The translations under genes were made by a program, and so were the position numbers. Source: Lacinutrix sp. WUR7 (GTDB taxonomy: Bacteria; Bacteroidota; Bacteroidia; Flavobacteriales; Flavobacteriaceae). From it: a stretch of DNA of 64,000 bases. Positions 9,885 to 20,946 of this stretch are shown in pieces. The DNA is taken from assembly GCF_016864015.1 (NCBI RefSeq), contig NZ_CP045067.1:2242001-2306000 (forward strand), written 5' to 3'. The notes below the pieces were generated by a model that saw nothing but the letters and a program-made list of their open reading frames with translations, was not told where the DNA came from and made no database searches. Positions within the stretch are counted from its first letter, which is position 1. Each line of letters starts with the position of its first letter.

Positions 9885-12236
9885 ATGAAATATTTAAAAA
9901 TAGTACTATTATTGGTAGTTGTTGTTATAACTTTTCAATTTTGTAAAGAAGTTAATGTTGTAGAAGAAGCAGCCATTAATGAAGATTGGAAATTTAGTAA
10001 AGTAGAGGAATCTAAAGATTTAGATAGTAAAATTCATACTGTAGATTTTAATGATTCAGCTTGGGAAACGGTTAGTTTACCACATACAGCTAATATAGAG
10101 CCTTTAACGGTAAACGACCAGTGGCAGGGTATATGTTGGTATCGTAAAACACTTTCAATTCCTGAAAGTAATATCGATAAAAAAATATTCTTAGAGCTGG
10201 AGGCTGCTATGAATTATTCTAAAATGTACATAAATGGTATTGAAGTAAATGAGCATCAAGGTGGTTATTTACCGGTTATTGTAGATATTTCAAAATACGT
10301 AAAAATTGGAGAAAAAAATGTAATTGCTATCCGTTTAGATAATACGGATAACCTTGTAACAGGACCAAAACCATTAAAACGTTTAGATTTTAATATGTAT
10401 GGAGGTTTGTATAGAAAAGCTAATCTGTTTACAAAGGATAAAATCTATATTTCAAACCCTATTCTAGCAAATAAAGTTGCGGGAGGAGGCATTTTTATTA
10501 CGTACCCAAAAGTATCAAAAAAGGAATCTGTAGTTAATATTAAAACACATTTAATTAATGAATATAAAGATTCAAAATCAATAGAATTGGTTCAAACCAT
10601 TTTAAGAAATGGTAAAGTAGTTGAAGAGACTACATCTTCAGACTTAAATATTGAAGCAGAAAAAGATTTAGAATTATCAAAACAAATTACCATTGTTAAT
10701 GCAGAGTTATGGTCGCCAAAACATCCTAATTTGTATAGTTTGGAAACTAAAGTAATGCATAACGGTAAAGTTATCGATCAACAAACTACACGATTTGGTA
10801 TAAGAGAATTTACGTTTGATAACGAGCATAAACTTCACATTAATGGAGGGAAAACATTTTTAAGAGGTGTAAATCGTCACCAAGAATATCCATTTATAGG
10901 TTATGCTTTATCAGATAATGCACAGTATAGAGATGCAAAAAAAATAAAAGATGGTGGTTTTGATTATGTACGTTTATCACATTACCCACAATCGCCAGCA
11001 TTTATGGATGCTTGTGATGAGTTAGGTTTGGTGGTTATGGATGCTATAATGGGATGGCAATTTTATAACGATACCGACGATTTTAGAAATTATTGTTATA
11101 AATCTGCAAGAAATTTAGTGCGTAGAGATAGAAATCATCCTTCTGTAATTGGTTGGGAAGTCTCATTAAACGAAACTAAAGAAATGCCTGTGTATTTTAT
11201 GGAAGGTTTACATAACATTGCACATGAAGAATATCCTGGTAAAAACGTATATTCTTGTGGTTGGAAAGACGATGTTTATGATATTTATTTAGAAGCACGT
11301 CAACACAGAATCCTGAGACCACATCCTTATAAAGACATGCCAGTTACAGTGTCAGAGTATGGAGATTGGGAATACCACTCTAAAAATGCAGGTTTAAATC
11401 AAGATGAATTAGCAAACGATATGCGTGTGGAAATGAGTAGTCGTCAAGCTCGTGGTTTTGGTGAAGAACGAATGAATCGTCAAGCTTATAATGTACAAGA
11501 AGCTCACAATGATAATTTAAGTATAAACAGGCATTATTCAGATAGTTATTGGGTAATGTACGATTACAACCGTGGTTATCATGATGATATTGAACGTTCT
11601 GGGCTAATGGATTTATTTAGGTTACCAAAATTTGCATACTATTTTTATCAAAGTCAGCGTGATATTTCAGAAAATGGGGCCATGTTAGAATTGGCTACAT
11701 ATTGGAACGAGAAATCTTCAAATCAAATAAAAGTATATTCAAATGCAGAAGAAGTAGAATTGTATGTTAATGATAATTTGATTGCGACGCAAAAACCAGA
11801 TACAGATATAAATTCAACAAACTTACAGCATCCACCATTTACATTTAATTTAAAACAATTTGTACCTGGCACTTTAAAAGCGATTGGTTTAGTTGATGGC
11901 AAAAAAGTAGTTGAGGATATTGTAAAAACTCCGAAAAAAGCTACAAAACTAAAAGTATGGTTAGACCAAAGTGGAAAAGCGCCAACTGCGGGTCAAAGCG
12001 ATACTATGTTTCTATATGTTGCTGCTATTGATAATAACGATACGGTTAATCCAGAGTTTTCTGAAACGATTACTTTAAATATTGAAGGGAAAGCTAAAGT
12101 GATGAATTTAGGAAGTCTTAAAGCTGAAGCAGGTATTGCAACAGCAGTTTTAAAATTAGGAAATAAAAAGCAAAATATTAGTGTATCTGCAAGTTCAGGA
12201 GACTTAAAAGGACATTTAGAGTTTAGTATAGAATAG
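9885..12236 (+). CDS. Lipoprotein GH2 beta-galactosidase-type glycoside hydrolase
   Basis: A 783-residue GH2 enzyme: lipoprotein signal (TFQFC), sugar-binding jelly roll (about 28-180), Ig-like domain (about 190-310), TIM barrel (about 312-590) and C-terminal Ig-like domains. The barrel shows FLRGVNRHQEYP, the acid/base in VSLNE (Glu430) and the nucleophile in VSEYG (Glu491). In this setting it would release beta-linked galactose from desulfated galactan oligosaccharides; beta-galactosidase is inferred from context, since GH2 also contains glucuronidases and mannosidases. It ends 132 bases before the GH110-like gene. Confidence 0.9.
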   Translation: MKYLKIVLLLVVVVITFQFCKEVNVVEEAAINEDWKFSKVEESKDLDSKIHTVDFNDSAWETVSLPHTANIEPLTVNDQWQGICWYRKTLSIPESNIDKKIFLELEAAMNYSKMYINGIEVNEHQGGYLPVIVDISKYVKIGEKNVIAIRLDNTDNLVTGPKPLKRLDFNMYGGLYRKANLFTKDKIYISNPILANKVAGGGIFITYPKVSKKESVVNIKTHLINEYKDSKSIELVQTILRNGKVVEETTSSDLNIEAEKDLELSKQITIVNAELWSPKHPNLYSLETKVMHNGKVIDQQTTRFGIREFTFDNEHKLHINGGKTFLRGVNRHQEYPFIGYALSDNAQYRDAKKIKDGGFDYVRLSHYPQSPAFMDACDELGLVVMDAIMGWQFYNDTDDFRNYCYKSARNLVRRDRNHPSVIGWEVSLNETKEMPVYFMEGLHNIAHEEYPGKNVYSCGWKDDVYDIYLEARQHRILRPHPYKDMPVTVSEYGDWEYHSKNAGLNQDELANDMRVEMSSRQARGFGEERMNRQAYNVQEAHNDNLSINRHYSDSYWVMYDYNRGYHDDIERSGLMDLFRLPKFAYYFYQSQRDISENGAMLELATYWNEKSSNQIKVYSNAEEVELYVNDNLIATQKPDTDINSTNLQHPPFTFNLKQFVPGTLKAIGLVDGKKVVEDIVKTPKKATKLKVWLDQSGKAPTAGQSDTMFLYVAAIDNNDTVNPEFSETITLNIEGKAKVMNLGSLKAEAGIATAVLKLGNKKQNISVSASSGDLKGHLEFSIE

Positions 12237-12368
12237 CCCGATAAAACCCTGGTATAGGATTTTTGAATGTTAATTTACTGTTAAGGACATATGATTTACC
12301 CATATAGACAAGGACTTTATATAATTAACTGAAATTTAACTATTGTTACAAACCAACTTTAAATATCC

Positions 12369-14255
12369 ATGTCAAAAAATAGTATCATATTACTTTTTAT
12401 AGCGGTTTCATTCCTAAATTTAGGATGTTTTAGTAAAGCAGTTCCGGTAGCTGAAGTTGTTGCATTTGGTTTAGGTATTAAAGAAGATGCAACACCAGCT
12501 TTGGTATCTAGAATTCTTCAGTATAAAAACAATCCTATTTCAGAAATTACATTCGAAAAAGGAACATATCACTTTTATCCAGATAAAGGTTTCGAGAAGT
12601 TTAGTTATATCTCTAACCATGGTGATTTGATGGTAAATACGCCTTTTCCATTATTAAATATAGAAAACTTGACAATAGATGGTCAAGGTTCAACTTTTAT
12701 TTTTCATGGCGTTATGATTCCATTTTTAATTGAAGGAAGTAAAAATATAAGTATAAAAAATGTATCTATAGATTGGTTTCAGTCTTTTCATAGTGAAGGT
12801 TTAATTGTTGCAAATGATGCAGTAAATAAAACGTTTGATATGCAAATAGATGCTAAGTACCCTTATTATATAAAAAATGGTGAATTAGTATTTGTCAAAG
12901 AATACTACCAACATACTATTGGGCAATCTATTTTATACGATCCAGAAAGAAAGGCAATTGCTTTTAATACCGAAGCTTATACAAGTATTACCACAAAAAA
13001 GAAATCGGATGTAAAGCGAAATCTGGATAAGGTTAACTATAAGTATGAATACGATAGACGCGATGTTGGTTATAAAGATATAGGTATCGAAAATCGGGTA
13101 ACTGCCGAAGAATTAAAACCGGGTTTAATAAGAATCCACGGTCATACTAAAAAAATGCCACCAATTGGTTTTATCTTATCTATGAAAGGAGAACAAGGTT
13201 TAAATAGAGTCTCTCCAGCATTTAGAGTAACGCAAACAGATGGTTTTAATGCTTTAAATGTAAACGTACACCATGCTGGAGGTATGGGGATTATAGCAGA
13301 AAACTCTTCAGATTTAATTCTTGATAATTTTAATGTTACACCTTCTCAAGGTCGTATGGTTTCAACAACTGCAGATGCTACTCACTTTGTTGGTTGCAGA
13401 GGTCAGGTAATCTTAAAAAATTGCACATTCGAAAATCAATTAGACGATGCTTCAAATATTCATGGCACGTATCAAAAAATTGTAGATGTTTTAGACGATT
13501 ATAGAATAGGAGTAAGAATGGGGCATCATCAACAAAAGGCCTTTGTTATTGGTGAGCCAAACGATAATTTAGGATTTGTAAGGCTGAGTAAGTCCTTTTT
13601 CGCTTATAAAAAATCTACAATAAAAAGTATAGAATATATTAATAATAGATATCAAATTATTACGCTAAACGAAAAATTACCTGAAGATGTACAACCAGGA
13701 GATTTAGTAGAAAACTTAGATGGTTATCCAGATTTGCTAGTTCAGAATTGTAAAATTCAGAATAATAGAGCTAGAGGTTTATTAATTTCTAATCCTGTAA
13801 ATACGGTTATTGAAAATAATTTTTTTAGTACTGAAATGGAAGCCCTTTTAATACCTGTAGAAAGTGGTCATTGGTACGAATCTGGTAACGGAGCCAATGT
13901 TGTAATAAGAGGAAATATATTTCAAGATTGCCAACATGGCGGAAAAGATAGAGGTGTTATTCGTTTTGATACAGATGATGATAATAAGAATATTGCTTTT
14001 AAGAATATTGAAATTGCAAACAATACTTTTAATCAATTTGATAATTTGATTTTGGAAGTTACAAATGCAGATGGATTGGTGTTTAAAGATAATACAATAA
14101 ACAATTCTGGTACATTTTCTCAACTTCACCCTAAAAACCCAGCGATACGCATAGTAGCTTCAAAAAATATTAAACTAGAAAATAACACCTATAAAGGAAA
14201 AGCTACTGTTGTATTAAAAACAGATGAATCATTGCCAAATTTAATATTTAAATAA
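12369..14255 (+). CDS. Lipoprotein GH110-like alpha-1,3-galactosidase
   Basis: A 628-residue lipoprotein (lipobox LNLGC) with beta-helix repeats throughout. The segments TADATHF (Asp336, His339), GCRG, LDDASNIHG (Asp359, Asp360, His365) and PVESGHWYESG match the conserved core of GH110 alpha-1,3-galactosidases as I recall it (Bacteroides enzymes acting on blood-group B; marine members acting on carrageenan-type galactans). It would cleave alpha-1,3-linked galactose lacking the anhydro bridge, complementing the beta-specific GH2 next door. It is followed 39 bases later by the SusC gene. Confidence 0.82.
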   Translation: MSKNSIILLFIAVSFLNLGCFSKAVPVAEVVAFGLGIKEDATPALVSRILQYKNNPISEITFEKGTYHFYPDKGFEKFSYISNHGDLMVNTPFPLLNIENLTIDGQGSTFIFHGVMIPFLIEGSKNISIKNVSIDWFQSFHSEGLIVANDAVNKTFDMQIDAKYPYYIKNGELVFVKEYYQHTIGQSILYDPERKAIAFNTEAYTSITTKKKSDVKRNLDKVNYKYEYDRRDVGYKDIGIENRVTAEELKPGLIRIHGHTKKMPPIGFILSMKGEQGLNRVSPAFRVTQTDGFNALNVNVHHAGGMGIIAENSSDLILDNFNVTPSQGRMVSTTADATHFVGCRGQVILKNCTFENQLDDASNIHGTYQKIVDVLDDYRIGVRMGHHQQKAFVIGEPNDNLGFVRLSKSFFAYKKSTIKSIEYINNRYQIITLNEKLPEDVQPGDLVENLDGYPDLLVQNCKIQNNRARGLLISNPVNTVIENNFFSTEMEALLIPVESGHWYESGNGANVVIRGNIFQDCQHGGKDRGVIRFDTDDDNKNIAFKNIEIANNTFNQFDNLILEVTNADGLVFKDNTINNSGTFSQLHPKNPAIRIVASKNIKLENNTYKGKATVVLKTDESLPNLIFK

Positions 14256-14294
14256 AAACTAATAAACTAAATAAAAACAACTAATAATAATCGT

Positions 14295-17200
14295 ATGAAA
14301 CACAAACTAACAATTAAAAAAGAGAGTTCCGCAATGCGCTTGGTTCTTTTAGTTTTACTAATTTTTTGTGTATCCAATAGTGGATTCGCTCAAAATGTTA
14401 CAGAAGTAAAAGGAACAGTAACTAGTGCTGAAGACGGATTCCCAATACCTGGAGTATCTGTTATAATCAAAGGTACCTCTACTGGTGCTGCTACTGATTT
14501 TGATGGAAATTACTCCATTAAAGCTAAAACGGGCGATATCCTAGAATTTAGTTATATTGGATTAAAGTCTAAAACTATAAAAGTAACTAGTAGTACTTTA
14601 GATGTGTCTATGGAGGAAAGCGCAGAAAGCTTAGAAGAAGTTGTAGTAGTAGGATATGGAACGGTAAAAAAGAAAGAAGTAACAGGTGCTGTAAATAGAG
14701 TGAAAGCCGATGATATAGAAAAGTTTGTAGCTTCAGATATTGCATCTAGATTACAAGGGCAAATAGCCGGTGTGAGTGTTTCTGCAAGTTCTGGAGAACC
14801 CGGAGAAGCATCAAATATTCAAATACGTGGGATTACTTCTTTAAGTGGAAGTAATACACCATTGTTTGTTGTTAATGGAATTCCACAAATTGGAGATCCA
14901 GGATTGGCAGCTAACGAAATAGAGACAATAGATGTACTTAAAGATGCTGCATCTACTGCAGTATATGGTTCTAGAGGTGCAGCTGGTGTAATATTAATAA
15001 CAACAAAGTCTGGTAGAGATGGCGTAATGAGTGTAGATTTCGACTATAATTATGGTCAACAATTTCTTGGCGCTGGTACACCATTAATGAATACAACAGA
15101 TCAACTGTTTTATGAAATTAATACTGCCAACTATTTTGGAGGTATAGATCCAGCTACAGTTAATAACCCAGAGTGGTTAGGTAACGATAATAATTTTGAA
15201 GATTATGTTTTAGTCGATGCTGCCGAAGTAAAAACGTATAATTTAAATTTATCTGGAGGAACAGAGAAATTCTCTTATAATGCTTCGGGAAGTTTGTATG
15301 ATCAAGATGGTTCATTAGTCAATTCAAATTTTAAACGCTATAATGGACGTATTTCAGCACAGTACAATACCGATAAATGGAAAATTAATGGAAGTATAGC
15401 TACTACCAACGAAAATAGAAGAAGAGCAAGTGAAGGATTGATAGTAACTGCTAGTAGATACAGGCCCTATTTTCCTGAAATTGATCCAGATTCTGATGTT
15501 GCAGTTGTAAATAGCTCTGGAGGAACTAGAACACCAGCAATAGCGTTAGGACAAGCGCTTAAAAGAAAAGATGATAGCAATAGAGATAGAACGAATGTTA
15601 GTTTAGGAATTAGACGTAAACTAGTGGAGAATTTAGATTTTATAACCAATGTTGGTTCCTCAATTACAAATGATAGTAGAAGTGTTTTTCGTCCAAAATT
15701 CGATTTATTTAATATTGACGATGGTACAACCGAATCTGATCCTACTTTAAATGGAGTAACAGAAACGGCAACAAGAACCACAAAGTTTAGTTGGGATGCT
15801 GGTCTAGATTTTAAGAAAGAATTTGGGAAGCACAGTGTTTCGGCTCAAGCCGTAGTTACATTAGAAGAAGATAATAATAAGACGTTTTTCGCCTCTATAA
15901 ATGGTGTGTCAAATAACGCAATTACCGTTTTAAATGGCGGTACTTTGAATGAGAATGTAGGAAGTGGGTTTGATTATACAACTAAAAGAGTTGGTACTTT
16001 AGGAAGGATACAATACAATTACGATGGTAAATATATTATATCTGCATTAGCGAGACGTGATGGTTCATCAAGATTTGGTAGAGACTTTAGATGGGGAACA
16101 TTCCCATCTGTAGCTGCTGCATGGAATGTGTCTAGCGAACCATTTTGGGAACCTTTAAAGAAAGTGGTTAATAAATTTAAACTACGATTAAGTCACGGTC
16201 AAGTAGGTAACGATAGTTTTAGTGATTATGAATTTGCAAGTACTATTGCACCATTTGCAGATTATATTTTTAGTGAAAATGATAGTTCTGTAGATTTTGG
16301 ATCAGCAATACGTTCTTATGCTAATAGAGATGTTAAATGGGAAACTTCAATATCAAATAATATAGGAGTTGATATTTCATTCTTTAGAAATAAGGTGACC
16401 TTAACTGCAGATTACTATATAACTAAAAAAGAAGACATGTTATTTCCAGTAACACTACCAGGTTCTTCAGGAGCCATTTATGATCCAAGTCTAACATTAA
16501 ATGTTGGTAATATGACTAACAAAGGTTTAGAGTTAGCAGCTAATTATAGAGCATCTATAGGAAAAAGTAAGTTTAGAATAGGTGCAACTTTTACTACTAA
16601 CGATAATGAAATAACTAAAGTAGCTGGTGATGGTATAATTTATAATAGTAATTCATCATTAATTAGTGGTGATAGCGATTTATATGCAACAACTGTTATT
16701 GCGGAAGGTTATGAAGCAGGTGCATTTTTCTTACATGAAACATCTGGGACAATTAAAAATATAGCAGAAAGAGATCTCTATAGACAATTTCCTTCAAGAG
16801 CCAATGCAGAAGTTGGAGATTTAAGATATGTAGATTCTAATGGTGATGGAAATATTACTAGTGAAGATAGAACATACCATGGTAGTGGATTAGCCGATTT
16901 TGAATATGGAATTAATTTTAATTGGGATATCGGTCGTTTCGATTTTTCAATGAATTGGTTTGGTACATCAGGAGCCGAGATTTTAAATGGTAATAAAGCA
17001 GCTATGTACGGTTGGCAACGTCATCAAGACCTAGTAAATCAATGGACACCAGATAATCCTACGTCTAATATTCCTTCGTTTCAAGGTCGAGGTAGAGAAC
17101 ATCCAAACTATGCAGGAACTACAGATTACTGGTTAGAAGATGGAGACTATTTAAGATTGAAACAAGTAACTTTAGGTTACTCTCTTCCTGAAGAAGCATG

Positions 17201-17381
17201 CGATAAAATAGGATTGACTAAATTAAAAGTCTATTTAAGCGGGCAAAACCCAATTACTATTACTGGTTACGATGGTTATGATCCAGAAGTAGGTGGTAAC
17301 AACGTAGCAAGAAGAGGTATCGATCAATCAAGATATCCAATTTCGTCAACTTATAGTTTAGGAGTTAAACTTTCTTTTTAA
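14295..17381 (+). CDS. SusC/RagA-type TonB-dependent outer-membrane glycan importer
   Basis: A 1028-residue SusC-family receptor. Signal peptide ends near GFAQN (about residue 34); a carboxypeptidase-D-like domain follows (KGTVTSAEDGFPIPGVSVII, about 38-115), then the SusC plug signature EEVVVVGYGTVKKKEVTGAV (about 117-240), then the barrel. An internal Met14 in front of the hydrophobic stretch is an alternative start. It pairs with the SusD gene 18 bases downstream and would import sulfated galactan oligosaccharides using TonB energy. The absence of an N-terminal STN domain argues against anti-sigma coupling. Confidence 0.95.
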   Translation: MKHKLTIKKESSAMRLVLLVLLIFCVSNSGFAQNVTEVKGTVTSAEDGFPIPGVSVIIKGTSTGAATDFDGNYSIKAKTGDILEFSYIGLKSKTIKVTSSTLDVSMEESAESLEEVVVVGYGTVKKKEVTGAVNRVKADDIEKFVASDIASRLQGQIAGVSVSASSGEPGEASNIQIRGITSLSGSNTPLFVVNGIPQIGDPGLAANEIETIDVLKDAASTAVYGSRGAAGVILITTKSGRDGVMSVDFDYNYGQQFLGAGTPLMNTTDQLFYEINTANYFGGIDPATVNNPEWLGNDNNFEDYVLVDAAEVKTYNLNLSGGTEKFSYNASGSLYDQDGSLVNSNFKRYNGRISAQYNTDKWKINGSIATTNENRRRASEGLIVTASRYRPYFPEIDPDSDVAVVNSSGGTRTPAIALGQALKRKDDSNRDRTNVSLGIRRKLVENLDFITNVGSSITNDSRSVFRPKFDLFNIDDGTTESDPTLNGVTETATRTTKFSWDAGLDFKKEFGKHSVSAQAVVTLEEDNNKTFFASINGVSNNAITVLNGGTLNENVGSGFDYTTKRVGTLGRIQYNYDGKYIISALARRDGSSRFGRDFRWGTFPSVAAAWNVSSEPFWEPLKKVVNKFKLRLSHGQVGNDSFSDYEFASTIAPFADYIFSENDSSVDFGSAIRSYANRDVKWETSISNNIGVDISFFRNKVTLTADYYITKKEDMLFPVTLPGSSGAIYDPSLTLNVGNMTNKGLELAANYRASIGKSKFRIGATFTTNDNEITKVAGDGIIYNSNSSLISGDSDLYATTVIAEGYEAGAFFLHETSGTIKNIAERDLYRQFPSRANAEVGDLRYVDSNGDGNITSEDRTYHGSGLADFEYGINFNWDIGRFDFSMNWFGTSGAEILNGNKAAMYGWQRHQDLVNQWTPDNPTSNIPSFQGRGREHPNYAGTTDYWLEDGDYLRLKQVTLGYSLPEEACDKIGLTKLKVYLSGQNPITITGYDGYDPEVGGNNVARRGIDQSRYPISSTYSLGVKLSF

Positions 17382-17399
17382 TCAAAAAAACTTAGAAAA

Positions 17400-19169
17400 A
17401 TGAAAACATATTTAATAAAAATAGTAGCATTTGTTTTTTGCCTAGCAATAGTACAATCATGCGAAGATTATCTTGAAGAGACGAACCCAAATGAAATTTC
17501 GGCAGACACCTTTTTTCAAAATTTAGACGAGTCAGAAACAGTATTAACTTCAGTTTATGGAGCCATGTTAAATACTTGGATTGTATCTGCTAGAGAAGAA
17601 TCTTGGCGATCAGATATGGCCTTTCCAGGGATTAGATCTGGAAATATTAGAGCTGATGCATTAAATATTTATGAGCACGTTATTAATGAAGATAATGATT
17701 TTATAAATCAACGTTGGGATGCGTTGTATCAAGTAATATGGAGAGCCAATCAAGTTATGGATGGTTTAAATAGTATGGGTGAAGATTTACAAGCAGCAGA
17801 CCGTTGGACAGAACAAATGGCTCAAGCTCGATTTTTTAGAGGCTTAGCTCACTTTTATTTACATGCATTATATAATGAAGGAAGTATAGTAATAAGAGAC
17901 GTTATACCAGCAACACAAGCAGATTTTTCTAAACCATTAAGTACTTCAGAAGAAGTAATGACATTTTTTAGAGACGATTTAGTATTTGCTTACCAAAATT
18001 TACCAAACACATTTCCTCAGAAAACAAGAGTAACAGCAGGTACAGCAGCTACTATTTTGGGAACAAGTTATTTATATTCAGCATCTCAAAACCCAGCAGA
18101 TTATCAAATAGCAAAAACGTATTTCGATGATGTAATTAATGGGCCTTATGGTTATGCTTTAGTTCAAGACGCTAGTCTTATGTTTACAGAAGCTGGAGAT
18201 TTTAATTCTGAATCTATTTTAGAAATTAATTATACTGTAGATCAGCAATTGGAAGAATCGCAGTTTGATGAAGAAAGTTTTAATATGAGAAATGGTAGAT
18301 TCTCTGCGCCACAAGATGCAGGAGGTTCTAGTTTTAATCAACAATTTACAGCAGCGGCATGGTTGATTCATGCTTATGCTAACGAGCCATTAAACATGTC
18401 TGATCCAAGAAATACAGTAATTGATAGAGAAACATCTTTACCAAGAGCTAGAGGTGTATCACTTAGATCTTCTGCAATGATAGCAGTCGTTAACGATCAA
18501 GACACAGAGTACTACCTACAACCATCTGCAGCTATAGCGCAAAATTTTGGTAGCTCGCAAAGAAAATATGGTTATTTTAAAAAATATACTAATCATGATA
18601 TTGCAGCTAACGAAAATGATACAGGAGAAACAAGTTGGAAGTCTGGTAAAAATGTAATCATGAATCGTTTAGCAGATGTCTATTTAATGTACGCAGAAGC
18701 TGTACTAAAAGGAGACAATAATATAAGTGGAGCAATCGATCTAATAAACCCTATTCGCCAACGTTGGGGATTACAATTACTAGATGCTAATGTAAGTTTA
18801 GCAGATGGTACACCATACACAGAAGATTCTCTTATGGATCATTTAATGTATGTAGAGCGTCCATTAGAATTATCTGTAGAAGGTGTTTCAACTAGAATTG
18901 TAGATTTAAGACGTTGGAACGTTGCTAGTGATAGATTTAACAATTTATCTACACAATCGTTTTACGTAATAGGTTATGATTATTATGACGACGAAACATC
19001 TAGTACATTATCAAGAAGTAGTTCTTTAGTACAAGCAGGTGTGAGTCCAGATTCAACAGAAGATCCACAATTGGTACAAGAATATACAGGAGCTGCACAG
19101 TTTTATACTAATGGATATTTTCCAATACCAACAAGTGAAACATTAAGTAACAATTCAGTTTCAAACTAA
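17400..19169 (+). CDS. SusD/RagB-type surface glycan-binding lipoprotein
   Basis: A 589-residue lipoprotein (lipobox VQSC) of the SusD/RagB family, starting with the typical CEDYLEETNPNEISADTFF segment and built of TPR-like helices; the conserved NRLADVYLMYAEA segment sits near residue 425. It forms the lid of the SusC channel encoded just upstream and captures oligosaccharides at the cell surface. Gene order SusC-SusD with 18-base spacing is the diagnostic core of a polysaccharide utilisation locus. Confidence 0.95.
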   Translation: MKTYLIKIVAFVFCLAIVQSCEDYLEETNPNEISADTFFQNLDESETVLTSVYGAMLNTWIVSAREESWRSDMAFPGIRSGNIRADALNIYEHVINEDNDFINQRWDALYQVIWRANQVMDGLNSMGEDLQAADRWTEQMAQARFFRGLAHFYLHALYNEGSIVIRDVIPATQADFSKPLSTSEEVMTFFRDDLVFAYQNLPNTFPQKTRVTAGTAATILGTSYLYSASQNPADYQIAKTYFDDVINGPYGYALVQDASLMFTEAGDFNSESILEINYTVDQQLEESQFDEESFNMRNGRFSAPQDAGGSSFNQQFTAAAWLIHAYANEPLNMSDPRNTVIDRETSLPRARGVSLRSSAMIAVVNDQDTEYYLQPSAAIAQNFGSSQRKYGYFKKYTNHDIAANENDTGETSWKSGKNVIMNRLADVYLMYAEAVLKGDNNISGAIDLINPIRQRWGLQLLDANVSLADGTPYTEDSLMDHLMYVERPLELSVEGVSTRIVDLRRWNVASDRFNNLSTQSFYVIGYDYYDDETSSTLSRSSSLVQAGVSPDSTEDPQLVQEYTGAAQFYTNGYFPIPTSETLSNNSVSN

Positions 19170-19186
19170 TTTTAAAAAGAAGAAAG

Positions 19187-20866
19187 ATGAAAAAAATATT
19201 TATTATTTCGGCATTGATACTGGCGTTTATAGTTAGTTGTGAAAAGGATGATTATGAAGCACCTTATGGCGATTTTTCAAGTCTATTATGGACTACAACT
19301 CAAGGTTTTGAAGAATCTGATTACGTTTCAGCTTTAAACGATTATGTGGGATTTAGGGATGTGTCTAAAAATGCATTAACGCATAGTTGGCATATACCAT
19401 CAGGTACAAATTTATTAAATGGAGATTTTGATGCAGAGCAAGATACAATTTATACAGATTTTATATCTTCTGCAGGACCATTAGCATCTAGTCAAAATCA
19501 TATTAATGTTATTTTTAGACAACCAGGAGTTAAAGAAATAGAGCTAAGAAACACCTTTAGAGATTCTGTTGCAGAATCTGTTTTTAGTGATGGTGTATGG
19601 AAAGTAAATAAAGTGTTTACAGTAACGGTTTTCGACGACATTAAACCTATGTTTAAAGTTATGAAAGGTACAGATGAAATACTTTCAATAAGTGAAGCAG
19701 ATATGCCTAGTGAAGCTAATGCTGCGTCATGGCCAAGCATAACGTTAGAAGCTGGAGAACAATTGACTTATATAGATTTAACAATAACAGGAGATCCTGA
19801 TGCTAGAACTTGGAACTTTAATGGAGGATCCATGGATACTAGTGGTGGAGAGTCTGTAAACTTATCATACAATGGATTAGGTAACTATACTGCAGGTAGC
19901 ATGACTTCAAAAAGAACAGATAACGCTAAACCAGATGGTGAAGCTACTAAATTAATTCCTCTTAAAATAGAAGTTATACCATCTACACAACCTTTTGTAT
20001 TAAATACAGATATAACAGAATCATCAATAGAAGTTCTTTCTTTCAAAGTCACAGGAGAAATTGCAACATTGTCAAGTGAAGAAGGTAATTTTGTAGTAAA
20101 TGTTATAAATACTGAAACAGGTTTTAATCAAAACATTCCTGTTCAATCTGCAACAGTTAATAATGATGATGCTACGCAAATCGATTTAGTGTTATCAGAA
20201 CCAATATTCAATTCTGATGAAATCACTGTTACTTACACAGCTGGAAATATAGTGTCTGTAGATTCAAGGGTTTTAGAAAGTTTTGGACCAGAAATGGTAG
20301 AGATGCTGGTTGAAGGTGTTTTGAACCCTGAAACTTTAGGCTATGAAGTTCCATGGAATACTGAAGGTAATCAATTTACTAAGGCAAATACAGAAGGATA
20401 TCTTGCTGTTCATAATGCAGATAATGCTGCAGGACCAGTATATTATTTTAGAGATGAATCTATGGCTTTTGATGGTAATAGCTCTATGAAGTTTGAAACA
20501 CCAGATACAGGTATTCCTAATAATGCTAGATTAAGAGCTTTCAGTTTTGTGGATTTAAACGGAGTTGCATTGGGTGATGGTATTACTGAAGTAACCTACA
20601 TGCCAACAGTATGGGTGTTTATGGAAGTTGGTAATACTATGACAAATATCCAGTATAATTTACAAGGTGGTCCTGTTCTTAATTTTGACCTTAGTACAAC
20701 TCCTAGAGGAGAATGGGTTAGAGTAGAGCTTCCATTAGAAACGACTACAGGTATAGATTCTGGTAGGATAGATCTTAACATAAGAAATGCTAGTCAAAAT
20801 GATGCTCAAGTTCAAAAAATGTGGATAGATAAGTTCGATTTCTTAATTATAGAGCCAAGATTATAA
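19187..20866 (+). CDS. PUL surface lipoprotein, probable glycan-binding protein
   Basis: A 559-residue lipoprotein (lipobox VSC) 17 bases after the SusD gene, the position usually taken by SusE/F-type or other surface glycan-binding proteins. No catalytic motif is seen. The middle looks like beta-sandwich or PKD/Ig-like domains, and the last 190 residues, with several aromatic residues and the closing segment MWIDKFDFLIIEP, look like a jelly-roll carbohydrate-binding module. Function as a galactan-binding protein is inferred from position and architecture. Confidence 0.7.
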   Translation: MKKIFIISALILAFIVSCEKDDYEAPYGDFSSLLWTTTQGFEESDYVSALNDYVGFRDVSKNALTHSWHIPSGTNLLNGDFDAEQDTIYTDFISSAGPLASSQNHINVIFRQPGVKEIELRNTFRDSVAESVFSDGVWKVNKVFTVTVFDDIKPMFKVMKGTDEILSISEADMPSEANAASWPSITLEAGEQLTYIDLTITGDPDARTWNFNGGSMDTSGGESVNLSYNGLGNYTAGSMTSKRTDNAKPDGEATKLIPLKIEVIPSTQPFVLNTDITESSIEVLSFKVTGEIATLSSEEGNFVVNVINTETGFNQNIPVQSATVNNDDATQIDLVLSEPIFNSDEITVTYTAGNIVSVDSRVLESFGPEMVEMLVEGVLNPETLGYEVPWNTEGNQFTKANTEGYLAVHNADNAAGPVYYFRDESMAFDGNSSMKFETPDTGIPNNARLRAFSFVDLNGVALGDGITEVTYMPTVWVFMEVGNTMTNIQYNLQGGPVLNFDLSTTPRGEWVRVELPLETTTGIDSGRIDLNIRNASQNDAQVQKMWIDKFDFLIIEPRL

Positions 20867-20946
20867 TTTTGTGTATTAAAAAAACAGATGTAAAAGGACG
20901 GAATACCATGTCTTTTTTATATTAACGTCAATAAAGGTGTTGGAAT